DNA from: Chitinophaga caseinilytica
GTDB lineage: Bacteria > Bacteroidota > Bacteroidia > Chitinophagales > Chitinophagaceae
Assembly (NCBI RefSeq): GCF_038396765.1
Contig: NZ_CP150096.1
Coordinates: forward strand, 4,881,001-4,945,000
Direction of reading: 5' to 3'
DNA: 64,000 nt
Part shown: positions 1 to 10,100 of the stretch, in pieces
Layout of the letters: each line of letters starts with the position of its first letter
Numbering within the stretch: the stretch's first letter is position 1
Notes under the pieces: model-generated
What the model was told of the DNA's origin: nothing
Databases searched by the model: none
Seen by the model: only the letters and a program-made list of their open reading frames with translations
Program-made: the position numbers and the translations under genes

Positions 1-107
1 TGCCGGTCTTTTGCTTTTTACATGAACGGAGATACAACCCGGCCCTGTTTTGCGTATTTTGGCTCCCCTAACCCGGAAACACATCACACATTGCGACGAA
101 TTATTCC

Positions 108-2267
108 ATGTTTATTGGGCTGCATATTCACGCTCCATGCGGCGGCACAGAAAAAAACGAAAATTACCGGCTGAAGATGCGCAAAGCTACTTCCGCTATC
201 AAAATCGACGGCATCGTCGATGAGCCCGCCTGGCAAAATGCGGACTCGGCGTCTGACTTTTTCATGATCCTGCCGATGGACACGAGCTTCGCCAAAGTGC
301 GGACAGACGTGAAGATGACGTACGACAACAACCAGATTTACCTCCTGGTCATCAACTACAACGGCGCCCCGGGGCCTTATATGGTGGAAAGCCTCCGCCG
401 CGACTGGTCTTTCCTCAAAAACGATAACTTCCTCATGTTCCTCGACCCCTTCGACGATCAGACCAACGGCTTCGCATTCGGCTCCAACGCCGCCGGCGCG
501 CAGTGGGACGGGCTGATGTACGACGGCGGGAAGGTAGACCTCAGCTGGGAGAACAAATGGACGTCTGTCGTAAAGAATTACCCGGACAAATGGGTGTTTG
601 AAGCCTCCATCCCTTTCAAAACCATCCGGTACAAGAAGGGCATCCGGCAATGGGGGATCAATTTCGGGAGGAACGATCTGAAAACCACCGAAAAAAGCAG
701 CTGGGCCCCCGTGCCCAGGCAATTCCCGTCCGCCTCGCTCGCTTATACCGGCGTGCTGGACTGGGATACCGTTCCCCCGAAAGCAGGGCCCAATATCTCC
801 CTCATCCCCTACGTACTGGGCGGCCTCAACAAAGACTATATTTCCGACAATCCCACCAAATGGCGCAGAGACGCCGGTCTGGACGCCAAGATCGCCGTCA
901 CCTCATCCCTCAACCTCGACCTGACCGTGAACCCAGATTTCTCGCAGGTAGACGTAGACAAGCAGGTGACGAACCTCGACCGCTTCGAGCTGTTCTTTCC
1001 CGAGCGGCGCCAATTCTTCCTCGAAAACGGCGACCAGTTCACCAATTTCGGGTACAGCACGCTCCGCCCGTTCTTTTCGCGGCGCATCGGGCTGGGCGCG
1101 CCCATCCACTTCGGCGCGCGCCTCAGCGGCAAGCTGAACCGCAACTGGCGCCTGGGCGTGATGAACATGCAAACGGGCAAACAGTCGGCCACGGCACAGC
1201 CTGCCCAGAATTTCACCGTTGCCGCGTTGCAGCGCAGGGTGTTTTCACGGTCTAACGTTGGCGTGTTGCTCATCAACAAGGAATCGATCAATTACAATCC
1301 TTCCGACGTAAAGCCCGGAGACCCCGTTTATTCCCGCTACAACCGCAACTTCGGGATGGAGTACAACCTCGCTTCCGCCAATAACTTCTGGACGGGCAAG
1401 GCGCTCGTGCTCAAATCCTTCTCGCCCGGGCTCAGCAGCCGCGACTGGGCGCATGCCGGCAACCTGCAATACACGAGCAAAAACTGGAGCATTGGCTGGC
1501 AGCACGAATACGTGGGCAAAAATTACAAAGCGGAAGTGGGATACGTGCCGCGGACGGGCTACATCAAGATAGCACCTACCGCCACCCGCCTGTTTTTCCC
1601 GAAATCGGGCGCATTGCTCAGCCACGGGCCGCAGCTCACGTCCACCAACTTCTTCACCGAAAAAATGGAGCGCACCGATAATGAAGTGATGCTGAATTAC
1701 GGGATGGTCTGGCGCGCGAGAAACACCCTGAACATCTGGGCCAGCACCACTTACATCCAGCTGCTGCAACCATTCGACCCGCTGAACCTCGGGAAAGACA
1801 GTCTGCAGGCCTTCAGCAAACACAGCTGGAATACCGTGGGCGCGGATTATGTGTCCAAACCGCAAAGCCTCCTCACCTACGCCCTCAGCGCCCGGTACGG
1901 CGGTTATTACGCCGGCGGGAAGCGGTTCACGGCCACGGGGGAACTGGGCTACCGTTTCCAACCGTACGTGAGCATCGCCATGAGCGCGAACTACAACCGC
2001 CTGAGCCTGCCGCAACCCTGGGGCGATAACGGTTTCTGGCTCGTAGGCCCCCGGCTCGACGTCACCATGACCAACACGCTATTCTTTACGGGATTCGTAC
2101 AGTACAACGAGCAAATGAAGAACATGAACCTGAACACCCGGCTGCAATGGCGTTACCGCCCGGCGTCCGACCTGTTCATCGTCTATACCGACAATTACCT
2201 GCCCGAGCCTTTCTACGTGAAAAACCGGGCGCTGGTGCTTAAACTCGTGTACTGGCTGAACCTCTAG
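108..2267 (+). CDS. DUF5916 outer-membrane protein with CBM9-like N-terminal domain
   Basis: The N-terminal 200 residues look like a family 9 carbohydrate-binding (CBM9-like) domain (IKIDGIVDEPAW near residue 33, then a beta-sandwich pattern). The remaining 500 residues fit DUF5916, a predicted outer-membrane beta-barrel, rich in alternating aromatic strands and ending in a hydrophobic-aromatic strand (KLVYWLNL). The first 15 residues encoded from ATG 108 do not look like a signal peptide. In the +1 frame, from a TTG at 91 (or ATG 22), the DNA encodes a typical Sec signal ending in LHAAAQKK, which runs into the real frame across a run of seven A at 151-157. One extra A would join AQKK to NENYRL. 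The true gene therefore probably starts near 91 and carries a one-base deletion. It converges with the GH30 gene. The substrate is unknown. Confidence 0.75.
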   Translation: MFIGLHIHAPCGGTEKNENYRLKMRKATSAIKIDGIVDEPAWQNADSASDFFMILPMDTSFAKVRTDVKMTYDNNQIYLLVINYNGAPGPYMVESLRRDWSFLKNDNFLMFLDPFDDQTNGFAFGSNAAGAQWDGLMYDGGKVDLSWENKWTSVVKNYPDKWVFEASIPFKTIRYKKGIRQWGINFGRNDLKTTEKSSWAPVPRQFPSASLAYTGVLDWDTVPPKAGPNISLIPYVLGGLNKDYISDNPTKWRRDAGLDAKIAVTSSLNLDLTVNPDFSQVDVDKQVTNLDRFELFFPERRQFFLENGDQFTNFGYSTLRPFFSRRIGLGAPIHFGARLSGKLNRNWRLGVMNMQTGKQSATAQPAQNFTVAALQRRVFSRSNVGVLLINKESINYNPSDVKPGDPVYSRYNRNFGMEYNLASANNFWTGKALVLKSFSPGLSSRDWAHAGNLQYTSKNWSIGWQHEYVGKNYKAEVGYVPRTGYIKIAPTATRLFFPKSGALLSHGPQLTSTNFFTEKMERTDNEVMLNYGMVWRARNTLNIWASTTYIQLLQPFDPLNLGKDSLQAFSKHSWNTVGADYVSKPQSLLTYALSARYGGYYAGGKRFTATGELGYRFQPYVSIAMSANYNRLSLPQPWGDNGFWLVGPRLDVTMTNTLFFTGFVQYNEQMKNMNLNTRLQWRYRPASDLFIVYTDNYLPEPFYVKNRALVLKLVYWLNL

Positions 2268-2275
2268 CCAAAAAG

Positions 2276-2312
2276 AAACCGGGTGCGCCATCGCGCCCCG
2301 GCTTTCGTTACC
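2276..2312. terminator. weak hairpin between convergent genes
   Basis: An imperfect GC-rich hairpin (ccgggtgcg ... cgcgccccgg, one bulged T) lies between the DUF5916 stop and the GH30 stop. It has only a poor T-rich tail (ctttcgtt), so its function as a shared terminator is tentative. Confidence 0.35.
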
Positions 2313-2349
2313 ATTTATCGAACCTACTAAACACGCTTGGTTGCAGGCG

Positions 2350-3780
2350 TTACCACACGTATGTGCCTACCGCTCCTGGCGCCAGTTCCGTGGTCACCTG
2401 TTTGCCCTTGTACTGGATGTTGAACGACTGCGCATTGCCGCCGCCGTTGAGCACGATGAGCACTTTTTTGCCTTCCGGCGTGCGGAAAGCCACGTTTTGC
2501 AACGTTCCCGATTGTGCGGAAGCGATGCGCACCGATCCGGGGCGTACGAATTTCGATGCGTGGGCGATGATGTAGTACGCCACATTTTTCGTGTAATCGT
2601 TTCCGATAGTTACGGCACCGAGGCAGGTAGTGCAGCCGCCAGGGGTATGGGGCTTGTAATCGGCCGTGGCGGCGAGGTTCCATTCCAGCACGTTGCGGCT
2701 CCAGTTGCGGGGCGCGCCGATGATGAGGTTGGCCACGTGCCATTTCAGGTCTTCCCCGAAATTACCCGGCCCTCCTACCCATTGCTCCGTAAAATAAATA
2801 TGCTTGTCAGGGAAAGCGTTGTGCACCTCCGTGAGCGCGGAAATGGGGCCGCCGTAAAGGTGGAACGCGGAACCGTCGGTAAATTGCGCCGCCTTCGCGT
2901 CTTGCAGCACCGTTGCCGGATAATCGGGCCGGTCGGCGTTGTGGTCGTAACAGATGATCTTCGTGGAAATGCCCGCCGCGCGGAACGCAGGGCCGAGATG
3001 GCTCCCGATAAAATCCGCCTGTTCGGGCGCCAGCATCTCCAGGCTGGGATTGTTGCCCGGATGCAGCGGTTCATTTTGCGGCGTGATGGCATCGATGGGA
3101 ATGCCTTCGGCCTGCATCGCCTTCACATATTTCACGAAATACTGCGCATAGGCCGCGTAATATTCCACTTTCAGCTTTCCTCCCTTGAAATTGCCGTTCG
3201 TTTTCATCCACACCGGCGGCGACCAGGGAGAACCGAGGATTTTAATGGCGGGATTGATGGCCAATATCCGCTTCAACACCGGGATCAGATCGGTTTTCTC
3301 CATTTGGATGGAAAAGTTCGCCAGCGTGGGATCGGTTTGCCCGTCGGGCATATCGTCGTAACTGAAAGTTGCCGCGCTCAGGTCAGACGCGCCGATGCTG
3401 ATCCGGAGGTAGCTCACGCCGATGTGCGTACTGTCCCAACGGAACAATTCGTCCAGCAGCGCGGCTTTCCGGGATTCAGGCAATTGGTTGATGAGTGTGG
3501 CGCTGCCGCCGGTGAGCGTATATCCGAACCCGTCTATCCCCTGGAAAGTCTGCGATTCGTCTACCGCTATATTAGGCCATGGGTTCAGTTGGTCGCTGAA
3601 GTTGAGGATAACGTCCTGCTTTTTGAACAGGACGGATTTGTCGCCCTTCGTGAGCCAGAAAGCCACGTCAGACGGCCCTTTCGGCCCTGGCGGATCTACC
3701 GGCCCGGGCCCGCCGCTTCCCTTGCAGCTGAAAACGCAGCAAACGAAGCCCAGTACGAGTGTCTTTATCGGAAAATTCAT
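2350..3780 (-). CDS. GH30-family endo-beta-glucanase/glucosylceramidase-like lipoprotein
   Basis: Glycoside hydrolase family 30, a (beta/alpha)8 barrel with a C-terminal beta-sandwich. A lipobox with Cys19 (VFSC) predicts outer-membrane lipoprotein anchoring, followed by a Gly/Pro-rich linker. The family features are clear: FQGIDGFGYTLTGG near 79-92, the acid/base Glu237 in TPQNEP, and the nucleophile Glu332 in YFTEQW. Family members close to this type cleave beta-1,6-glucan or glucosylceramide; in a locus with GH16, an endo-beta-1,6-glucanase role on branched beta-glucan is the best guess (inference). The start overlaps the stop of the GH16 gene by four bases (ATGA), so the two are translationally coupled as the last genes of the locus. 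Confidence 0.88.
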   Translation of the reverse strand: MNFPIKTLVLGFVCCVFSCKGSGGPGPVDPPGPKGPSDVAFWLTKGDKSVLFKKQDVILNFSDQLNPWPNIAVDESQTFQGIDGFGYTLTGGSATLINQLPESRKAALLDELFRWDSTHIGVSYLRISIGASDLSAATFSYDDMPDGQTDPTLANFSIQMEKTDLIPVLKRILAINPAIKILGSPWSPPVWMKTNGNFKGGKLKVEYYAAYAQYFVKYVKAMQAEGIPIDAITPQNEPLHPGNNPSLEMLAPEQADFIGSHLGPAFRAAGISTKIICYDHNADRPDYPATVLQDAKAAQFTDGSAFHLYGGPISALTEVHNAFPDKHIYFTEQWVGGPGNFGEDLKWHVANLIIGAPRNWSRNVLEWNLAATADYKPHTPGGCTTCLGAVTIGNDYTKNVAYYIIAHASKFVRPGSVRIASAQSGTLQNVAFRTPEGKKVLIVLNGGGNAQSFNIQYKGKQVTTELAPGAVGTYVW

Positions 3781-4630
3781 TTGTCGATCATTTTATAGGC
3801 GCGTACATAATCGATTTCCATGACGGCGGGGAAAACGGAATCGTCTATCCCCTGCTGCCCGCCCCAATTGCCGCCTACGGCGATGTTGAGGAGGAAATGG
3901 AATTTCTTGTCGAACGGCCAGGTTTTGTAGCCTTTGCTTTCGTTGGTAAAAGTGAACAGCAGTGACCCGTCGATGTACCCGCGGATGGCGTATGGCGTCC
4001 AGTCTACCCGGTACACATGAAATTCCCCGATCGCTTTATCGACCGTGGTGGTAGCGGTTTTCTGGGTGCCGATGGAGTGATTGTAAGCTTCGGTATGCAC
4101 GCTCATATGCACACGGTTGGGATCGTAGCCCACGTGCTCCATGATGTCGATTTCCCCGATTTCGGCCAATCTCCATACGCCCAGTCGGTCGGCAACATCC
4201 AGATGGCGGGCCAGGTCCCTTTGCCCGCGGGCAGTTTCGCCTTGATCTCGAACCTGCCGTACAGGAAATCGCCGCGACCTTTGGAAACGAGGCGCGCGGA
4301 AGTGTAATCCCGGTTGTCCATCTTTTCCTTCCGGGCTATGACCGACAGCATCCCGTTGGCGACCTGTGCGTTGGCGGCTTTGTCGGTATAATATTGCAGT
4401 TCGTTGTTGCCCCAGCCGCCGCCGCCGAGGTCGTAAGTCCATTTCGCGGGGTCGGGAAGGCCGTTGTAATCGAACTCGTCGGCCCAAACGGGCGTGGCTT
4501 CGAATTGCCAGTTTTTGTCGACGGGCGTCGGCGGAATGTAAGGCGGCGGTGCGGGATCGTTGTTTTTGCCGCCGCAGGCGAGCATTTGCAGGCCGATTAG
4601 CAGCGCCGGCAGAAAGTGGATCGTTTTCAT
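3777..4630 (-). pseudogene. GH16 beta-glucanase (laminarinase-like) lipoprotein, frameshifted
   Basis: A lipoprotein signal (Cys19 in MLAC) and a proline-rich linker precede a GH16 jelly-roll domain (VWADEFDY, GRFEIKAKLP, TWPAIWML). The frame breaks directly before the catalytic motif. Reading from 4630 ends soon after SGKSTS, while the -1 frame continues with GEIDIMEHVGYDP to a normal C-terminus at 3777. Adding one G to the run of four G (plus-strand C at 4154-4157) restores SGEIDIMEH with Glu160, Asp162 and Glu165, the GH16 nucleophile, helper and acid/base. Everything after the break is well conserved, so the break is probably a sequencing error or very recent. The repaired protein has about 284 residues. 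It would cut beta-1,3 or mixed beta-glucan at the cell surface. Confidence 0.85.
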
Positions 4631-4681
4631 AACGTTTCGGTAAAAACCGGGACCGGTATGCCCGGCCCCGGATGGGTTTTA

Positions 4682-5515
4682 TTATTGTTCTTCGAGGAAT
4701 TGCACATCGTCCATCTGGATGCCGCCGGTGCCGAGGGTACCCCCGCTGCTGCCGGCTTTGATCACAAGATACACCGTTCCGTCTTTATCGAATTTGATGG
4801 TGCCGGTATTGGCCCCGTCGCTGGAGCAGCTGAGCGCCGTGAGATTGCCGTCGAACACCACTTTCCCGCAACCGGCCCAGGTGTTGAGCGATACGAGCTT
4901 GAAGGCCGCGTAATCTTTGCCCTGTTCGGGTTGTGCGGTGCCGATGATCACTTCGAACCAGGTGTTCGTGGCACCATTTCCCTTCACTTTCCCGGCGAAG
5001 GTATATTCCACGTCTTTTTTCACCGTAACGGCCTGGTAAATGGCGCCGTTGGAGTTCCCCGTGTTCGAGAACACCAGTTTTCCGCCGGTGAACTGGATGG
5101 CCGTCTGGTCGCCGCCGGTATTGAGGATGGTCCAGTGCGCGTTGGCACCGGTTTCCATGTCGCTGCCCTTGAGGATATTGATCCGGCGGATCCCTTCCAT
5201 CGTCATTTTTTTGGATGCCGTGGCGGAGCCTCCTTTCCCGAAAGCCCTGAGCGAGATCACGTATTCTCCCGCTTCGGGGAACGTGAGCGTGTCCCGGGAC
5301 CGGGTGCCGATGGGGTTGGCGGCCACGCCGTTGTACCACAGCCATCGGAACGCACCGGGCGTGGTGCTTTCCACGATGATTTTGTGTGGTTTGTTGGGCA
5401 TGGGCGTGGCGGTGAAGGAAACCTCGGGCAAAGGCCCCAGTTCCGCATCGCCGGCGTCTGGCGAGCAGGCGGTCATCAACATGGCGGCCGCCGCGATATA
5501 GGGTATGAATTTCAT
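4682..5515 (-). CDS. PKD-domain surface glycan-binding lipoprotein (SusE-position)
   Basis: A lipoprotein signal (Cys17 in MTAC) is followed by a PKD-type Ig fold at about residues 30-110 (TFPEAGEYVISLRAFGKGG is the typical end of such a domain) and a C-terminal beta-sandwich resembling CBM4/9 modules (FTGGKLVFSNTG, VEYTFAGKVKG, GGIQMDDVQF). It sits directly after SusD and before two beta-glucanases, the position where SusE/SusF-like surface glycan-binding proteins occur. No catalytic motif is visible. A glucan-binding role is inferred from context. Confidence 0.75.
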   Translation of the reverse strand: MKFIPYIAAAAMLMTACSPDAGDAELGPLPEVSFTATPMPNKPHKIIVESTTPGAFRWLWYNGVAANPIGTRSRDTLTFPEAGEYVISLRAFGKGGSATASKKMTMEGIRRINILKGSDMETGANAHWTILNTGGDQTAIQFTGGKLVFSNTGNSNGAIYQAVTVKKDVEYTFAGKVKGNGATNTWFEVIIGTAQPEQGKDYAAFKLVSLNTWAGCGKVVFDGNLTALSCSSDGANTGTIKFDKDGTVYLVIKAGSSGGTLGTGGIQMDDVQFLEEQ

Positions 5516-5539
5516 GTGGTCATTTTTTGTGGTGAAGGA

Positions 5540-7084
5540 TTATTTCGAGCCGCCCCATTCCTTGTTCTGCTCCATTTTCGTGCTTTGCAGGTCGTTGAAC
5601 GGGATCGGGAACACGTAGTTCTTCTTTTCGTCGAACCCGCGTGCTTTCAGCACTACTTCGGCCTGTTTGGTCCGCAGCAGGTCGAAGAAGCGATGCCCTT
5701 CACCGGCCAGTTCCTTCCTTCTTTCCAGGAAAATATTGTCGATGGTAGCCTCCACGGGCAGCAGTCCTACCCGGCCGCGCACGGCGTTGAGGAGCGCATA
5801 CGCGCGCGATCCCGCGCCGCCGCCCTGGCCCTGGCGCACGAGGGCTTCGGCTTCCAGGAGATAGGTGTCCGCCAGTCGCATATCGTAAATATTCTGCGGG
5901 AAGTTCAGTTCCGGGATACCGCTGGGAACGCGGTTAGACGCGCGCCCGGCAAATTTTTCGAGGAAGTACCCGGTATCGTCGTGCCCCGGGGAATACGATG
6001 CCTTCCCCGCTGCCACGAGCGCCTTCAGATCGGCGATGGTATAGGGGAACCGGGGATCGTCTTTCATCACGGCGTACAATTCCTTCGTCACCGTCAAAAA
6101 GCTCCAGCCCGACACATAATCCGGCGCATCCGCGGTTTTGGCCGTATAGCTCCTGGGGCCGGTCATGATGTTGAGGACGTTGCCTTCCGTACAAGCCACG
6201 CAATCCCAGGTGCCCTGCGAGGTGTTGGTGTACGAAATCTCGAAAATCGATTCTTCGTTGAACTTGAACTGCGGCGTGGATTTGAAGAGGTCGCCGAAGT
6301 TGGTGAGGAGCTTGTAACCGTACGTCGGGTTGGCCATGCCGGGAATAGCGTTCACCAGCGCCAGTTCCGTTGCCGCCGCGGCCCATTTCTCCTGGTAGAT
6401 GTAGACTTTGCCGAGCAGGGCGTGCGCTGCGCCTTTGGTGACGCGCGCTTTTTCATCTCCCGGCGGAATGCGGTCGGGCAGTTGGGCTTCGCCAATGGCT
6501 TCTTTCAGGTCTTTTTCGATCTGCGCCCACACTTCCGCCGGCGCGGCCTGTGTGGCTTCGAACATCTGGTTGATTTCGACGGGTTTCACGAACAGGGGAA
6601 TGTTTTTGAACATCCGCACCAGGTCGAAGTAAAAGTAGGCCCGGAGGAATTTGCACTCCGCCGCGAAACGCGCTTTCTTCGCTTCGTCCATGGGAATGGC
6701 GGGCAGTTTTTCGAGGAGTTTGTTGGCGCGGAAAATCCCGGAGAAGCCTTTGCGCCAGAGGTCGTTGTGCGGCCCGATCTCGGGCGTCAGTTCCCAGCGG
6801 GTCATCACCTGCAGATCGTTCACATCGCTTGCGCCGCCACCACCGGCAAAATGATCGTCGGAGGCCGCGTTGGCCATGCCCGTACGGGTCACGTATCCCC
6901 CGCCCTGCCATCCTACCACGTCGTACACCGCTACCAGGCCTTTGAAGGCTTCCGTTTCGTTTTTATAGAAATTCTGTTCGAGGTCGGTGCCGCGCAATTC
7001 GGGCTCCAGCCAGGAATCCGCGCAGGAGCTAACCGTCAAACCGGCCGCCAGCGCGCATATGATGGGAAAATATCTCGATTTCAT
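5540..7084 (-). CDS. RagB/SusD family outer-membrane lipoprotein
   Basis: A 514-residue SusD-type protein with lipobox Cys21 (VSSC) and the family's features: FYKNETEAFKGLVAVYD near the N-terminus, an all-helical TPR-like core (AECKFLRAYFYFDLVRMF), DTYLLEAEALVRQG, and a C-terminal FLERRKELAGEGHRFFDLLR. It caps the SusC pore and binds oligosaccharide at the cell surface. It is 20 nt downstream of SusC on the same strand and 24 nt upstream of the PKD lipoprotein, within one operon. Confidence 0.95.
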   Translation of the reverse strand: MKSRYFPIICALAAGLTVSSCADSWLEPELRGTDLEQNFYKNETEAFKGLVAVYDVVGWQGGGYVTRTGMANAASDDHFAGGGGASDVNDLQVMTRWELTPEIGPHNDLWRKGFSGIFRANKLLEKLPAIPMDEAKKARFAAECKFLRAYFYFDLVRMFKNIPLFVKPVEINQMFEATQAAPAEVWAQIEKDLKEAIGEAQLPDRIPPGDEKARVTKGAAHALLGKVYIYQEKWAAAATELALVNAIPGMANPTYGYKLLTNFGDLFKSTPQFKFNEESIFEISYTNTSQGTWDCVACTEGNVLNIMTGPRSYTAKTADAPDYVSGWSFLTVTKELYAVMKDDPRFPYTIADLKALVAAGKASYSPGHDDTGYFLEKFAGRASNRVPSGIPELNFPQNIYDMRLADTYLLEAEALVRQGQGGGAGSRAYALLNAVRGRVGLLPVEATIDNIFLERRKELAGEGHRFFDLLRTKQAEVVLKARGFDEKKNYVFPIPFNDLQSTKMEQNKEWGGSK

Positions 7085-7104
7085 GTGTGGATCTTCTTTT
7101 GCGA

Positions 7105-10100
7105 TTAATAGGTAAAGTTCAGTCCTACCATAAACGTCCGCGCCTGCGGATAAATGCCCCGGTCGATGCTCAGGATGCCGCCGCCGATCTCGGGATCATA
7201 GCCGGTATATTTCGTGAAAGTGAGCAGGTTCTCGCTCATCACATGCACCCGCACCCTTTCGAAGCCCGCTTTTTTCACGAGTTGGGAAGGCAGGGTATAA
7301 CCGAGCTGGAGGATTTTGATGCGGAAGTAATCACCGTCTTCGAGGTAGAATTGCGAACCGCGGGAATAGTTGTCGTTATCGTCGGTGAACGTCATCCGGG
7401 GATGGGTGTTCGACGTGCCTTCGCCGTGCCAGCGGTTGAGGGATTTTTGCTGCCAGTTGGCCGTCAGGATATCGAGCCGGCGCAGGCCCTGGAAGATCTG
7501 GTTGCCGGCGGCGCCCTGTCCGAAGATTACGAGATCGAAACCCTTGTAAGCGGCGTTGATCGTCATCCCGTACGTCCAGTTGGGCGTGGGGTTGCCGATG
7601 TAATCGCGGTCGTCGTCGTTGATCTGTCCGTCTCCGTTGATATCTTTCCATTTGAAATCGCCCGGCTTCGCTTTCGGCTGGATCTTCTGTCCATCTTTAT
7701 TGACATACGCGTCTATCTCGCTCTGGTTCTGGAAAATGCCCAGGTGCTCGAACATGTAGAACGCGTTGAACGGACGGCCGATTTCGGCGCGGGTGATGTT
7801 GCCCATATTCTGGAACGATGCCGAACCGAGGTAAAGGAACTGCCGGTTTTCACCGAGGTAGGTCACCTTGTTCTTCATGTAGCTCACGTTGCCGCTGAGG
7901 TTCAGGTTGAGGTCGCCCAGCTCCTGGTTGTACGAAAGTTCCAGTTCCACACCGGCGTTTTCCATGGAGCCGATGTTGGCGTTGGGATCGCTGACCGAGC
8001 CCACGTACCAGGGGAGCCTGCGCTGCATGAGGATGTCTTTGGTGTTTTTCTTGAACCAGTCGAACTGTACGTTCAGTTTCTTGAAAAGGTACGCTTCGAA
8101 CCCGATATTGGTCTGATGGGTTTCTTCCCATTTCAGATCGGGGTTCGCGGGCGCGTTGGGGCTGGAACCTTCCGCGCTGGTTGGCAGGGAACCGATGGTG
8201 TAGTTCCGGCCGCTGCCCACGGTGGGGAGATAGGAGAAATCGCCGATGGCGTCGCTGCCCACCACACCGTATCCGCCGCGGAACTTGAGCAGGTCTACCA
8301 CGTCGTTCTGCGGCCAGAAGGCTTCGCGGCTGGGCACCCATCCGAGCGAGAACGAAGGGAAAATACCGTATTTGTTGTTGGCGCCGAAGCGGGAGGAGCC
8401 ATCGCGGCGGATGATCCCTTCCAGCATATACCTTTCATCGTAATTGTAATTCAACCGCGCGAAGATGGACGACACAAGGTGATCGATCCCTTCACTACCG
8501 TCTGCCCGGCGTTTTTCCTTGGCCACTTTGTAATTGAAGGAAGCCTCATCGAACGTAGTGGCAGGCACATCATCGAAGAAAATCTCCGAGCTCCTTGCGC
8601 CGCCTTCCTTGTAAGCGCCCTGGCCAACGAGCACCGTTCCCGTGTGCAGCCCTATTTCGCGGGTATAGGAAAGGGTGTTCTCGATATTCCAGAAAAAGAT
8701 GTTGTTGATGCCGCGGTTGAAGATCGCGATGGTTTGATTGGTGGACGAATTCAGCAGGAATTTGGGCGTGAACGCTTCATGGCCGTAGAACGCCAGTTTG
8801 GAACCTACGGAAGAGCGCGCCTTCAATCCTTTCACCGGTTCCGCTTCGAGGTAGACATTGCCCACGATGTTATGGCTCCAGTTGTAATTGCCGAGGCGGG
8901 TGGAAATGTAGGCGAGCGGATTGGTCATTTCCTGGGTAACATCCCTCGAAATGCCGTAGGGCTGGCCCAGGGCGTTCCTGCGGACGAACGGGTGATTATA
9001 CGGTTCCGCGTTCATCTTCGCCGGGTCGGTTTCCACGACGGGCGTGATGGGATCGAGGTTGATGGCGGAACTGAGGGGGCCACCGAATTCGGAGTTGGTG
9101 TTCCCCAACCCCACCGATTTATCGTAGGAATACCCGACGTTCTCCCCGAAAGTAAGCCATGGCGTTACTTTGTAGGTGGAGTTGAGCCGTGCGTTGAAGC
9201 GTTTGTAATTGGAGATATCGCTGGCCACGATACCTTCCTGCGAGAGGTAACCGAAAGAAGTGTAGAACGTCGATTTCTCGCTGCCGCCGCTGATGCTGAG
9301 CTCATGGTTCTGGCGGACGGCGCTGTTGTTGAAGATGGTCGACTGCCAGTCCGATCCCTTCCCCAGCGCCGCGGGGTCGGCGTATTTCGGCGCGGCGCCG
9401 TCGTTCACGTTGGCTTCGTTCACCATCGTGGCGTATTCGCGCGCGTCCATGAGATCGAGTTTGCGGGCGGGCCTCGAAACGCCGTAATAGCCGTTGTAAT
9501 TGATGAGCAGCTTGCCGGCCTTCCCTTTTTTGGTGGTGATGAGGATGACACCGGCCGCCGCGCGGGCGCCATAGATGGCCTGCGACGCGGCGTCTTTCAG
9601 CACCTGGATGGATTCGATGTCGTTTTGATTGAGGAACCCGATCCCGCCGTTATCCACCACCACACCGTCTACCACCCAGAGCGGGTTATTGTTGTTGAAC
9701 GTCGTAAGGCCGCGGATGCGCACCGTGGCCGCGGAGCCCGGCTGGCCGGAGTTGGAGGCGATGATCACGCCGGAAGTGCGGCCCTGCAGCGCCTGCTCCA
9801 CGCGGTTGATGGGCATGTTTTCCAGGTCTTTGGCGCGGACAGACGAGATCGCCCCCGTCACCACCGCTTTTTTCTGCGTACCGTATCCCACCACTACCGT
9901 TTCCGTCAGGGAAGTTTCGGAAAGGGCCAGCTGCACGTCGAGCGTTCCGCCGCTGGTACCGAGCGTGCGGGGCGTGTACCCTAAAATACTGAAAACCAGT
10001 TGCCCGCTTTTGCCCGGCACGCGCAGGCTGTAGCGGCCGCCCGCGTCAGAAGTGGTGCCTACGCTGGTATTGAGGACGCGCACGGTTACCCCGGGCAATG

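Noticed and set aside
4616..7108. Long plus-strand open frame (830 codons) opposite SusD and the PKD lipoprotein
   Set aside because: It mirrors the minus-strand genes, has antisense-type composition (His/Gly/Val/Arg rich), no signal or domain, and exists because high-GC codons avoid stops on the other strand.
7087..9984. Plus-strand open frame of 965 codons opposite SusC
   Set aside because: Shadow of the susC gene; SusC is supported by domains and motifs throughout.
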